From assembly GCA_028023455.1 (NCBI GenBank), contig JAQFVV010006713.1, forward strand, positions 126,001 through 190,000: DNA of 64,000 nt, written 5' to 3'. Position numbers and translations under genes: made by a program. A model generated the notes under the pieces. The model made no database searches. It saw only the letters and a list, made by a program, of their open reading frames with translations, and had not been told where the DNA came from. How positions within the stretch are numbered: position 1 is the first letter of the stretch; each line of letters begins with the position of its first letter. The stretch is from Epiperipatus broadwayi (taxonomy: Eukaryota > Onychophora > Udeonychophora > Euonychophora > Peripatidae). Of the stretch, positions 24,330 through 36,397 are shown piece by piece.

Positions 24330-24660
24330 CAAAATAGCCATGTCAGCCCAGCAAATCCATTTACTTGTAATATCAATGATGCACCACCTTGTGTCCAGTT
24401 GGAACTGGTAAATTTGTAATCAAATTTAATATTAAAAAACCAATTTGCTGAAAAAACAATACTGGACTTTTATGCCTCTTTGGATCCAGAAATGTTTAAA
24501 AATATTCTGGATAATGTACAGAAATATTTGGCATTCTTTGGATCAACATACCTCTGTGCTACCCTTTTTTTAATGAAAAATACAAATAAAAAAATCAGAT
24601 CATGAACAACGGATGAAAATTTAGAAGCTGCTCTATGAATAGTAAAAAATTGAATCCTAA
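24330..24660 (+). pseudogene. hAT transposase C-terminal dimerisation segment
   Basis: The plus-strand frame reads NPFTCNINDAPPCVQLELVN, a stop, then LILKNQFAEKTILDFYASLD, then FFGSTYLCATLF and TTDENLEAALRIVKN. This is the well-known ELIDLQ.......FY.........FGSTYLCEQ.FS......LTDE.L...LRI pattern of hAT transposases. It is the missing end of the copy whose start lies at 18040-18779. Confidence 0.7.
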
Positions 24661-25842
24661 TTTTGATGCAACATAAATCAGGAGCATTTCAAATTCAATC
24701 CCTCACATTAAGTTTTTGTAACAATAAGCTTTCTGCACTTACTTTGTTATCATGACAATAAAAATGTTTGTGACAAATTTTAGTTTTTATCTATAATCGA
24801 TTCCTATTTAGGCTATTAAATATTGTATTTATAATTTTTTACAATACGTTAATAATTTAATAATTCAAATAATTTAACATTTTTAAGGTTGTAATTTTTT
24901 TTTTTTTAATTGTTGAATCTATTCCAGCCCATGTCATGATAAGAAAATTTCATTTGACCTGTTGACAATAACAGCTGCTCACCCCTGCTTATTTGGCTTT
25001 AAAAATAAAATGACGCTTTAATTCATGACTATTAAATCATTAAATATTAAAGGGTGTGTCAATGTGAGATCTCTGTACCAATTTCATATAAGTTTGTGAG
25101 TTTGAGAACATTTTTGCATTGAAACAATTATTTATGCAAGTTTAAATCTGACAAGATTGAGAATTTAGAGATTTAGATTTCTGATATGATAAAATCTGGA
25201 TTTAGAAATTTTAAGGCGTATTCGTTACAGGTTAAAGCCTGTTTAAGTATTTTCATATACTTCCTGTGCGCTCAATAAAATATAATTACAATTCTTAATA
25301 TACTTGGAAAATTTATTATAAACCAATTGAATTTTTATAATATCTTATTTGGAACTAGGATTCCAAACAATACAACTGTATTCTAAAATAGGTAAAGCCA
25401 AAGAGAAAAATAATTTATATTTTGTAGAACTAGTAAATTGTCTACCATGCCTTAAAATTGCAAATAATAATAATAAAAATAGAAAAAAGTTTTATGAAAA
25501 AAAATCAACTATATTATGCAAAATATATAATTATGTACAATAATATATTGAAATAACTAAAGATTATATTACTATACACAGCTAATTTTCCAAATGAATG
25601 AGAAAGATAATTTTTTTTAACTTGGTTCATATTAACATCCTCAACATTTTGGAATAATTATAACCATTGAACTTTAGATCTAATATATTAAAATCTATTA
25701 ATTATTGCACAATAAAAAATATATACAATTAAAGCATAAAAAAATAAAAAAGTCTTTATAAAAAATTCACTGATAACATACTGCATTTTAGAATCAGAGC
25801 TATATTTTCAAATGATTTTTAAATTTATCATAATTTTATTTA

Positions 25843-26460
<618 letters not shown>

Positions 26461-27396
26461 TCATAAATAAATTATTATATTAATTATAAAATAATTATTT
26501 ACTTTTACTATAAAACACAAAAATTTCCACAAATATATAAGAATAATTGCCATGTATAACTGATCTCAACAGTTTAAATTATCAAGCAATAAATATATTA
26601 GATAGTAAATCATCAGATAAATTTTAAATAGCATATTGAGTATACAAATTAATGAGATTTAATCATGATTTCATTTAATATGATTTTACAATAACCCTAG
26701 CTGAGCAATAGAATTCATGTAGACAGTCCTCATAACTTGCAAAATAAAATCATTCCATAGTGAACAACCTCAAAAAAAAAATGCGTCAGACATTTTCAAT
26801 ATTGTCACATTACATATTTATATAAGCATAATATATTATTGATATCATCTAAACTTTAAAAAAAAGTGCTGCACATTTAGCTTAAATGTAAAATTACAAA
26901 TTATCAAAGATGAACAAATTAGATATTACATGATACTTAAAATACTGTAAAGTAACCAAGATCAGTATTACAACTAGTTAAAAATCGATTATTCCAGAAA
27001 CCAAAAATTACATTTAAAAAAATGTGAAACTTTAAAATGCTATCAAAACAAATCTCATTGCTTAGAGCAACTATGTTCTATAATAAATAAATTTAATTTT
27101 GATAACATAAGAGAAATCTATTTTGTAAAATATCTACTTTTTTTTTTTTAAAAAAAAGATGCTTTCAGGTTTTTAAGAGTAAAACAAATTTGACGTAAAT
27201 TTTTATGGCTATACACACAACAGTTTTAAAAAACTAACACCATTATTTATTTATAAAAATGAATACTGAAATATTACCAGCTATTTTAAAAAGGCATTAT
27301 TAGATCTATTAAAATAAATTGTGCTTGAGTTAGAGAATTCATTTGAAAAACTTTCTAATTTAAAATAAATTCATAAGTATCAAATTTTGTCTAGAT

Positions 27397-30216
27397 CAGG
27401 ATTTTTCAAAACATGGGTCATGACCCCATATGGAATTGTGTAACTAAATTTGGGGGTTGCAAAAATTTTAGCAAAACTAAAAAATTTCTGGACAAAAAAT
27501 AAGATCAAAAATTAATTCAAAACCAATTCGTCAATACCACACATATATGTCTATGGGTTTATAATAGTGAAAGAGAGCTTGTGCTAACTGCAATTAATCA
27601 CCATACCTTTATTGTCTGATCTATACATTCAGATGTCGACACTTCTTGCACAGTTGAGACTATTACATGTACTGAATTATAGTGTTTATTGTAAAATTGT
27701 TCTATTGTTATTCCTTGATACTTTTCATCTTGAGTTATCAGTTGTAAACAGAAACAATAATCAGAAAAGTTTCATAATCGACACTTTTCAAACAGATTTA
27801 ATTGCATAAAATGATGCTAGTATTATTCCAAGAAGAATAAATCGCACATGTTTTATTCATAAATATGATTTCTATATTGTTTTAAAAGTTAAAAAAAAAA
27901 AAATTCTAATGATGTAAGTGTTCTTTCATTTTGTTTTAGTTATATTAAATTTCCAAACACAAATAATATTCAAACATTTTTCAAATGACATATCTTAATT
28001 AATGGCAAGAGTGGTTTTTCCCAAATTAAGTTCATTTTCTTACAGGAGTCCATGGGTTGACTTGGCCTGAAATTTTTAAAGAACTTAATTTTTATATATT
28101 CAAAAAATTTCAAATTCTTAGAAATTTCTAAAGTAGGGATACAAGTAAAACAAAATTTCGAAAAACCCTAATAATTATGATGCTTTTTTTTTTTTTATAT
28201 ATGTTTATAATCCAAGAAAAAAATTTTTTTTTGTTATGAATAAATAGTTAAATTTAAATAGAAAGGATAATAATTGTGATGACACTGCAACAGACTCCTC
28301 ACTAGAAAGTTGTAATACTTAAAACGTGGGACTTGACAAAAAAAAAATATGACAATTCGTTTTTGGTAATTGGATCTTCATATGAGAACTTATTTGCTTA
28401 ATTTGTAATGAAGTTTTGACTAGTGAGAGCATGAAATTATCCAAACTAAAGTGACATTTTAGTACCAAGCATGTAACATATTGCAATAAACCAAAGGAAT
28501 ATTTTGAATGACTTCTAAAACCTTCAAATACAGAAAAACAATGTTTGAGAAATTTGTTGTTAGTCAACAAAAAATATTTACTTGCATCATATGAAACGTA
28601 TTTAATTGCAAAAAAAAAAACAACAACCCCAAACATGAGATCTCATGTTGCCTGCTGCAATAAAAATGCCAGAAATAGTTCATAAAAAAAATATGGAGAT
28701 AAAATTTATAAAATCCTTTTATTGAATGATAATGTTTTCAGAAGAATTTCTGAAATTAATAATGACCAATTGCAACAACTTATAGACCAAAGTTTATAAT
28801 TCCGTTGGATGAAACACTTGATCTTTCTAACTTGGCATAATTGTTACTTTATGTAAGATATGCATATGAAAGAAGTATATATGAAGAATTAATATTTTGT
28901 CATCCTTTGGAAGCACATATAAAAGGAGAAGATATTTATCTTAAAGTTAATAAATTTTTCACAAATGAGGTTTACAATAGTTGGAGTCTGTACAGATAGT
29001 ATTGGCACAATGATGGGTGAGAATATTTAATTTGTATCAAAAGTTAAAGCTGATAGCAATGAACATATCATTTTTATTCACTGCATGATCCAATGGGAAT
29101 CACTCATAATCAAAAAAATCTCACCAAATTTAAATGCCATGCTTTGTGATGTTATCAAAATCATTAATTTAATAAAAAAGCCAAGCACTTAACAGTTGTC
29201 TATTTTCAAACTTTTGCAAAGATATGAATTCTGATTGCTACATGCAGAAGCATGATGATTCTCAAGAGGATGATGTTTATATAGATTATTACATTTGAAA
29301 GATGAAGTGGTTACATTTTTAACTGAGCAGAAATCCTTTTTTTTTTTTCATAATGAATTATGGCTTTTAAAACTATTATTTGTCAGAGAGTTTAAAAAAT
29401 TGAATGATTTAAACATGTCACTTCAAGGAAATAATTATAACACATTTAAGTTAAAATATAAAATTGAAAGTTTTGTTAAAAAGGTGAACAAATGGAAAAC
29501 AGAGTGAAAAATGGATCTTTATAAATATTTATAATTATAGATGATTTTGTAATTGTTAATAATATTCCCAAAGATTTAATTCTAAGTTATAACTGATCAT
29601 TTGAAGTATCTGGAAACACAATTTCAAAAATATTTTCCTTCAAATTTTGATGTTGAAAAAGAAAATTTAATAAACCATACTCAATTGAAATGTTTAATAT
29701 AAGTTGTTTACCACTGAACATTCAAGAAGAATTTGTCGAGTTATCAAGTGATACAAGTTTAAAACTTGAGTTTTCCAAAAAAGTTATTAAATGAATTTTG
29801 GTTAAGATTAGGATAGGATTTCAACATTTTCTGAAATGGCCCTAAACCTACTTCTACCATTTTGTACAATGTATCTATATGAAGTAATATTTTCATCAAT
29901 AATGTTTGTAAAATCAAAAAATTGATCAATTCTGCAAAACACAGAAGAAACTAAATCTTGCAGTATCAAATAATCATTCATGCAAAAATAAATAAGCATA
30001 CTCAGTTCATTAGTTTGAATATTTATTTTGTCTTTGTCTTTAATGAAAGGTAAAATTATATTTGTATGTATACAAAAGAATTGTTTTCAAATATATTTTC
30101 TGTATGATTTATTATCAGCAAAGGTTTTAATTTATATTCCTAGTTTATATACCTATACATCCAGGGTTATAAAAATATTTGCTCAGGTTGTAAATGGAAA
30201 AAGTTTGAGAAGCCTG
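27397..30216 (+). mobile_element. hAT DNA transposon relic (ZBED5-like)
   Basis: The left end CAGGATTTTTCAAAACATGG (27397) with GGTCATGACCCC, and the right end complement CAGGCTTCTCAAACTTTTTC ending at 30216, are hAT-type termini. Plus-strand transposase pieces include a decayed zinc-finger region at 28360-28600 (KYDNSFLVIGSSYENLFA). A catalytic region lies at 28880-29200, and 29295-29507 carries LKLLFVREFKKLNDLNMSLQ. Many stops. The flanking octamers do not match convincingly. No connection to ERR function. Confidence 0.7.
29295..29507 (+). pseudogene. hAT transposase fragment
   Basis: A 70-codon piece with MKDEVVTFLTEQKSFF, ELWLLKLLFV, FKKLNDLNMSLQGNN and KIESFVKKVNKWKTE. It matches the L.DEV..FL...K.........WL..LA.L.DIF..LN.LNLSLQG.......KI..F..K...W segment of ZBED5-like hAT transposases. 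The equivalent segment of another copy is at 3199-3474. Confidence 0.75.
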
Positions 30217-30860
30217 GTTTTAAACAAACAAGTAATTAAGTTTTTTTTATTTTTTATCATTGAATGAGCATTATAAGTAATATAATAGCACAGATTTAAA
30301 ATATAAATAATTATCTGTCATTAAAAGATAGGCAATTATTTAAATACTTTATTATTACTTGTGAAAATAAAAATACTTGGAATTTTGGTGAAATAATAAT
30401 TCAAACAATTTATTAAAGATCAAAATAACAGACAAATTCTCAATCGTTCCTTTAAAAGATTTTAATATTAAGTAAATAATTAGAAAAAAGAAAAATATCC
30501 AATTAACTGCTAATTAATAACTTTTAATGATTCAGAACATAATCAAAATGATTTCTAAAAAAAAAATAGGAAATTAAATATTTTAATTTCAGGTCAAAAC
30601 AGCAAGATAATTATAGAATTTCTACAATAATATTTAAGAAAATATAACTCGTTTCTTAAAAAATAAATAAATCAGAAAATCATAATATAACCAAAAATTA
30701 GATGTTCCTTATAAGGTATACATTCAATTAAAAAAAAAAAAAATCAAAAAAAAAAATCTTATCAGCAATACATAATAATATCAGAAAAATTTATTATCAA
30801 TTCATATTGTGGTTAAATCAGATATTCTACGGTAATATCCCACACAAACTCAAATATATA
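30217..30860. other. A+T-rich DNA, nothing recognised
   Basis: Poly-A and poly-T runs only; no gene or element recognised. Confidence 0.45.
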
Positions 30861-30869
30861 TTATTATTC

Positions 30870-31200
30870 TATTTATTTATTTCTAAAGCGCTTTTCGAAA
30901 GAGCTATGCCTTCATTTTCAAAGCTCTAGATAAATAGCGATGTTCAATTTATTTATTTATTTAAACCAACAGATGCAAATTATTTAAATTAGGTCCCATT
31001 TCTTCGAGATTGCGTAAAACATGTCTCTTTTATTTAACGAGTTTTCGTCTAAATTAATGAAATAGGCCTCCTTGATTTTCCTTCTTATCTCATGTCGCTC
31101 ACCGCACATCACTTGCGGATTATCTGGTATACATGAGTGGCCCGTAGTGATTTTAGGCTGCGCAAAAATAGAAAAGTGGAAAGGATCCATTAGCGCCTTT
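30870..31200 (-). mobile_element. Penelope-like element fragment (GIY-YIG endonuclease C-terminus)
   Basis: The minus-strand frame at 31190-30984 reads TGHSCIPDNPQVMCGERHEI followed by RRKIKEAYFINL and NSLNKRD. This parallels the C-terminal end of the GIY-YIG endonuclease in the neighbouring copy (TGHAF..., KRKVTEAYFIAADPSAINRRE). Downstream at 30880-30945 is an AT-rich tail with CTTTCGAAAAGCGCTTTAG (minus strand), a motif common in non-coding ends of Penelope-like elements. The rest of the element is missing. Confidence 0.65.
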
Positions 31201-31506
31201 TCGTTATTTAACAGTTACATTGTGGTTAAAGTGAAATAGAAATCTAAATGGTATATAAAGTAAATATTACTACATTATTTTTTAAAGCAGAAGTTATCAT
31301 AGCATATAAATAAATCATTAAATTAAGACCTCTTACTTCAGTTTCCAAATTTTTAAAAATTCTTTTAATAAATATTATTGTCACATAAAGTTTGTATACA
31401 AATACTTGACAAAAAAATAATCAAAATGTCAGTGAAACTGACTTTTAGCAGCCACAAATTTTCATCTTCTAAAAGAATTATATTTTACTTCATTAACGCT
31501 TAAATA

Positions 31507-32748
31507 AATTAATATATATATATATGTGCTCTGCGCACAGATAATGAAGCTATTAATAAATTGTCAATGAAATTATTAAAATTTTACTGCCAAGCGCTTT
31601 CGGGACAGTCTACAGTCCCATATTCATGGTGAGTTATTCTGTTAATAACTGTAAAATTATACAAATTTTATGCAAACTTATGTGCAGATGTTACGTGGAC
31701 CATTTACAAGATAGGGAATAGCAAGCCTCTCTTCTGTTGATTGCCGATGGGTCAGCCGCAATGAAGTAAGCTTCCGTAACTTTACGTTTGGTGTCGGTTG
31801 TTTCAGAGCAAATGACACTGGCTGTGGTAGGTAGAAAAGCATGTCCAGTGTTTCTCTCATGTTCGACAAAAATTGAATTACCTTCAGACTTTGTTTTGGT
31901 TTTATTGTAAAGGTATCGGTGTTGAGCTACTCTGGTGGCAATGTTAGTTTTGGTCTCTCCATAATAAGTTGCCATACACTTTCTTTGGGGGCAGGTAATT
32001 TTGTACACAACTTGAGGGGTGAGTTCAGGTTTGATCCTGTCTTTGATATTATATATCAGTCTATTGGTGTTGGGAGGTGAACGGAAAGCGACTTCAAAGT
32101 CACATGATAGTTGATTGATAAGGCTTTTAGCTGTAGAGTGAACGTATGGGATTGAGATTCTTGGTTTGTTTTCTTTCTTGTGGTTGTGGTTTATTTTATA
32201 GAAAAATTTGTTAACTTTTCTGTTGATGGATGAATAAGTGTGTCCTATTTTCCTTAAATCAGTTATATAATTGATGAGATTTTTCCTTTTATCTGCCTCA
32301 TATTTGCACAAGTTATGGTTCCTAAACATGAATGAAGAGAGGGCTGCAAGTTTGTGTGAGTGCGATGCATAAGAATTAGGGTTTGTCAAGCCTCTTACTT
32401 CCAAAGGTTTGACTACCATTTGGTAGTCCAGTTTATCTATATTTTTGCTAACACTTATGTCAAGGTATTTGATCTGTTTGTCTTGGTTTTCCCCAAGTTG
32501 TAGTAAAAGTAAGCTTGGTTTTATTCTGGAGGCTATTGTGAAGGTTAGAAATGATGTTTTCTGGGGCAGCAATAAAATTTGCATAATTTTACAGTTATTA
32601 ACAGAATAACTCGCCATGAATATTGGACTGTAGACTGTCCCGAAAGCGCTTGGCGGTAAAATTTTAATAATTTCATTGACAATTTATTAATAGCTTCATT
32701 ATCTGTGCACAGAGCACACACACACACATATATATATATATTAATAAT
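31507..32748 (-). mobile_element. Penelope-like element, internally truncated, with inverted terminal repeats
   Basis: Arms 31507-31671 and 32574-32748 are inverted copies of about 165-175 bp. Shared blocks include GTGCTCTGCGCACAGATAAT, CAATGAAATTATTAAAATTT and CAAGCGCTTTCGGGACAGTC. Between them lies the 3' part of a Penelope-like open frame (reverse transcriptase end plus GIY-YIG endonuclease). Terminal repeats that may be inverted are known for Penelope-like elements. Each arm has a short hairpin GGGAC...GTCCC followed by GAAAGCGCTTGG, hammerhead-like but lacking a clear CTGATGA. Most of the reverse transcriptase is absent. Confidence 0.8.
31691..32617 (-). CDS. Penelope-like element: reverse transcriptase C-terminus and GIY-YIG endonuclease (partial)
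   Basis: A 308-codon open frame without internal stops. Residues about 40-160 match the region after the reverse transcriptase core (IKYLDISVSKNID, HKLAALSSFMFRNHNLC). The GIY-YIG domain starts near residue 203: VVYKITCPQRKC, then YYGETKTNIATRVAQHR. Here Y205 and YYG (218-220) are the signature, C209/C214 form the Penelope-type Cys pair, R229 is the catalytic arginine, and H252/H259 (VEHERNTGH) follow. It ends EAYFIAADPSAINRRE. By family, the enzyme cuts DNA to start insertion. The start ATG lies inside the terminal repeat and is not a natural start; catalytic reverse transcriptase motifs are missing. Confidence 0.8.
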   Translation of the reverse strand: MASYSVNNCKIMQILLLPQKTSFLTFTIASRIKPSLLLLQLGENQDKQIKYLDISVSKNIDKLDYQMVVKPLEVRGLTNPNSYASHSHKLAALSSFMFRNHNLCKYEADKRKNLINYITDLRKIGHTYSSINRKVNKFFYKINHNHKKENKPRISIPYVHSTAKSLINQLSCDFEVAFRSPPNTNRLIYNIKDRIKPELTPQVVYKITCPQRKCMATYYGETKTNIATRVAQHRYLYNKTKTKSEGNSIFVEHERNTGHAFLPTTASVICSETTDTKRKVTEAYFIAADPSAINRREACYSLSCKWST

Positions 32749-32819
32749 TGTAAAATATATCTAACTATAAATATATTTTTTACATGAAGGTTAATAAAAA
32801 AAAATAAAAATAAAAACTT

Positions 32820-33290
32820 ACATTTCTATGCATAGTTTTGAGCATATTTTCACATATTTTCCACATTATTAGTGTGGATAAGTTCATTGTCCGGGTCAAC
32901 AAAGTTGTCTTGGTGGACGGCGACAGAATGAAGGTATAACCATTATCTAGATGCTTATAATGCTATATGCATGCGAGCCATCAGTGATTATATGCGTAGC
33001 AGGTAAAATGTGTTGCCGTAGAGCAGTTACAGAGTGGCAGCTGATTTATCTTCAATTGCTGTTAAAAAACACTTTCTTGACTCTCTATCCCATCGAACAC
33101 CCAATGGCCTTCTCTCATTGCCCCCCCCGTGGTGTTTTCATGAAAGAAATACGACTCATCGATCTCCACTACTCATGGTTCGCCAATGTCATCAAATCCG
33201 CTGACAAGTGCTGGATTTCTGTCGAAATATGTAGCACATTCTTCCTGGCAAAAATGACACCAGTCTATGAACCATATGTTCATTAACAAC
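32820..33290 (-). pseudogene. Merlin (IS1016/ISXO2-like) transposase remnant
   Basis: On the minus strand the frame reads WCHFCQEEC, FDDIGEP, then a stop, then VEIDESYFFHENTTGG (the first catalytic Asp in EIDES). After a frameshift come RKCFLTAIEDKSAATL, a stop, and later GYTF/LHSVAVHQDNFVDPDN with HTNNVENM. These fit the Merlin pattern: EIDES.F..RKYNRGR...WVFGGIER...KCFL..V.DRSAATL, ending EGYTH..VNHS.NFVDP..GAHTN.IE. It is broken by stops, an indel and a C8 run (33121-33128). It abuts the Penelope-like element. Termini not found. Confidence 0.75.
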
Positions 33291-33299
33291 AGTCTCGCG

Positions 33300-35430
33300 A
33301 GAAATAAAGTGCATTGGCAAATTATTTTAAGTTTAGCCACATGTGAACGTTAATATTTAATAGTTTATAACCTAGCTGAAAATTGCACGTAAGAATGTAA
33401 GTTTTTTTTTTATTAATCTTCATATAAAAATACATTTTTAGTTAGATATATGTTACAATTACATAGTACAAATAAAATATAGTTCAATTTTTTAAAAATA
33501 AATGCAAATTCCTGCAAGTAGGATGAAAACAAAACATAGTTCAATTTTTTAAAAATAGAGAGTGAAAAGTTGTGACCACTAAAAGTCAGTTTTATCCAAA
33601 AGGTCATTAAATTTATTATATATAACTTTTATATAAAAATTATAGATAACTTAATTATTATATAATGATTATTTATGGACAAATATAATCAATATGAAAT
33701 TCTTGGATCTTTAAAAATTTTTTCCCATGTGTCATATTTTATATTAATACAAAAACAAAAAGAGCTTCTGCATTAAACTATTACAGATTTCAAAATAAAA
33801 GTAAACCAAAAGATTTATCAAATATTTACCTAACTTTGAAATCGACCAAAAAACTAAATATAAAATAATAAAATCCATATCAGATTCACTATTAAATATT
33901 CCCAAGAAACTAAAATAACATATGACTATAATCAAATAAAAATATGGAGAGGCAACAATGTATGTTGCAATTCTTCTACATTATTGCAACACTAATACAA
34001 AAAAATAAGATAAAGTTTGTTCACATATTACTAATAAAAATTATTGTCATAAGAAAGCCACTACAATCCTAAATAGTAAAGAATAATGAAAATATGTCTG
34101 AAATATCTATTCAAAACAATTTTATTAATGGATGATGATAATATCACTAACTGCTGAGAATATTATAACTTCAATTCATCCTCCATATGGCAATTCCTGA
34201 ATTCATTTACAAAATTAATTTTAAAGTAAAAAAAAAAGAAAAGAAAAAATTAAACATCAAATAAATTATTATTAGTTAGATTAAAAAAGTTCTCAAAGTG
34301 CAGTAAAAATTTTAGCAAATTAAATTTCTAGATGTAGAAATAAAGTCAACAATTCTCTGTTTTAAATAGATTATCAATCAATCTTCTTCAATCTTTAGCA
34401 TCATTAAGTGTTGATAAGCACCCCATTCTGTTAGGCTTTGGGCTCACAAAATATTCAAATAAACTCAACAGTAATTTTTGTCTTTAGAAATATTTTATTT
34501 TTGTAAACTATAAAATAAAAAAAAGTTTTGCAGATATGATAATAATATAAAAGATAAAAATTGCATGTATTGAAAGTATCTAATCCTATTATCTTACTAT
34601 AACAACAAATGAATACATTAGCAAGAATCTTTAAAGCAGAAAATAAAATAACATTAAATGTAACATTTAAACTAGTACTTGAAAAAAAAAAAAGACTTAC
34701 AAAATTAAAAAAAAAAAGATTGGAAAGATTCTATATCTAATTAATTATAAACAAGATCAATAACAATAATTCTTAATGTTTATAAGCTGCAATGTCTTAA
34801 ATGTTTGCAACATGGACATGCTAAATTATTGTTAGCAATTATAAATTGTGCTTAAAATTTAATAAAATTAGATAGTTGTTGTACTGATAACTAATGTACA
34901 AACATCTAGACAATTATGGTTGTGGATTTTCAAAAATTGCTTTTTACAGGGGATGGCAACTTCCTTTTTATATAAATCAGAGAAAACAACTAATTATACA
35001 ATGTCATGTATCATTGCAAACATGGATTAAATGATGACACAAATCCAAACATTCATAACGTTGAAACACCTAACATACCTAATAAAGATAATTTATAATA
35101 AAACAATTTAATTATATACTGTAGATAAGTAATAGCTATAATGAATCAATAATTAAGTGACATGAACTTCCAGATATCATAGAAACTGACCTGAATTCAG
35201 TCAATTCTGATATTTCATTGAATATGTTATGTAGTTTCAAGAGTATTCTACTAAAACATAGGCAAAAAAGTAAAAAAAAAAAGAGTACGATTTTGATAAT
35301 CATTCTACTATATACAGCTTAAAAAGATTCTGCAAAGCTTTTTTATAATTTAAAAAAAATTTCAATTTTTTATGTAATTCTAAAATCCATTCAAGTAAAA
35401 AATATCGAATAATTTTTTATTTTTATTATC
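33300..35430. other. A+T-rich DNA with one possible lone hAT terminus
   Basis: No gene recognised. CAGGGGATGGCAACTTCC at 34948 looks like a hAT left terminus, but I found no partner end or transposase. A 22-bp phrase (ATAGTTCAATTTTTTAAAAA) occurs twice near 33479 and 33536. Confidence 0.35.
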
Positions 35431-35431
35431 A

Positions 35432-35775
35432 TAAATGATTGACTTCTCAGAGCATGCATTTTAAAATCTCTATGCACTTTCCAAACCAGTCTTAAATCAG
35501 GCTTTAATCTATTGGGTGCCCGAATTATAATTTATCAATTGAATTGTATAAATTTATTAAATCTATGGCAGGAGAGAGATACAATCTCATTTTAAACCAC
35601 TTGCAATTAAATACAAACTAAATTTAAAATTTGCTGTAAATTTGTACAATTCAATTGATAAATTATAATTCAGGCACTCAATAGATTAAAGCCCTATTTT
35701 AAGCTCGGTGAGGAAAGACTGGTTTATATAGAAAATAAATCCTAAGCAAAGCACATGCTCTGAGAAGTTATTCAT
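35432..35775. mobile_element. Foldback element with about 140-bp arms
   Basis: The left arm starts TAAATGATTGACTTCTCAGA and the right arm, reversed, TAAATGAATAACTTCTCAGA. The blocks AAACCAGTCTT, GGCTTTAATCTATTG and ATTATAATTTATCAATTGAA are mirrored. The centre (about 35560-35635) is unrelated AT-rich DNA. No coding; a non-autonomous foldback element is the simplest reading. Confidence 0.75.
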
Positions 35776-36397
35776 TTATAATATTAAGTATGTATGTGTG
35801 CTATATAAGTAACAGTTTACACTTTTACTATCTTAAAACATCAGCATTTCATAAAAAGAGATTTTCTATTCTGTCCTGGTTACATTCTATAGATTTCAAT
35901 TACAAGTTTCACAAATCCATAAGGCAGCATCATATAATCATTTTATATGGTGTTGAAATATTTTCTACTAAGTTTAAAATTGATTTTAGGCATATAGTGC
36001 TTCTACTTTTTTATTTTATAATTATTTACAATAGTTGATAAAATAGTAGAGGTAATGCCAAATTTTTTTGAACAATTTTTTGTTTAAATTTTCCATTTTG
36101 ACAGTAATTTTCTGTTTATTTTTAGATAATTATTGTGTGATTCATATTTATATCTATTCACTAACAGACATGTCAAAGACAAGACAAAAACAGCTGGATA
36201 TTTGGCGATTTGTTCTTACATACTAAAAATAATTTAATAAAGATAAGTTCTGAAAATAGATTAATTTCACATTAATGAGCATATTTTATATAAAAATATA
36301 ATGCATATTTTGTATTAGCTGGATTTTATTTTAAATGTCCTATTATTTTATCTGTTTTGAAGGAAAGTGAAATCTCTTTCATGTTATTGAGATTGTA

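Larger units (their letters stand above)
17409..24987 (+). mobile_element. hAT DNA transposon relic split by a LINE
   Basis: The left end CAGGGATGACAATCACC at 17409 and the right end, complement CAGGGGTGAGCAGCTG, ending at 24987, are hAT-type termini. Transposase pieces on the plus strand lie on both sides of the LINE. The N-terminal zinc-finger region is at about 18040-18240 (CLICN-like start, then KEYNLKRNFPTKHFNKFNLF). At 18510-18779 come GCPSLTGKKHQ and HCIIHQEILCKKV, and at 24330-24660 the C-terminal dimerisation segment ILDFYASLDPEMF, AFFGSTYLC and TTDENLEAALRI. Stops and frameshifts show it is dead. The flanking octamers ctataaag and cttatttg agree at only four positions, so the target duplication is not supported. 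Confidence 0.75.

Noticed and set aside
17401-24995. 8-bp target duplication around the split hAT element (ctataaag / cttatttg)
   Set aside because: Only four of eight positions match, no better than expected for A+T-rich DNA.
28319-28636. Minus-strand 105-codon frame
   Set aside because: The plus strand in the same place carries decayed ZBED-type hAT transposase sequence; the minus frame is a shadow.
27389-30224. 8-bp target duplication around the 27.4-30.2 kb hAT element
   Set aside because: The flanking octamers gtctagat and gttttaaa do not match convincingly.
30882-30945. Full hammerhead ribozyme in the Penelope tail
   Set aside because: CGAAAAGCGCTT is present, but no convincing CTGATGA core or paired stem II; kept only as a signature.
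32951-33286. Plus-strand 111-codon open frame in less A+T-rich DNA, possibly a gene
   Set aside because: The opposite strand carries recognisable Merlin transposase motifs, so the plus frame is a shadow.
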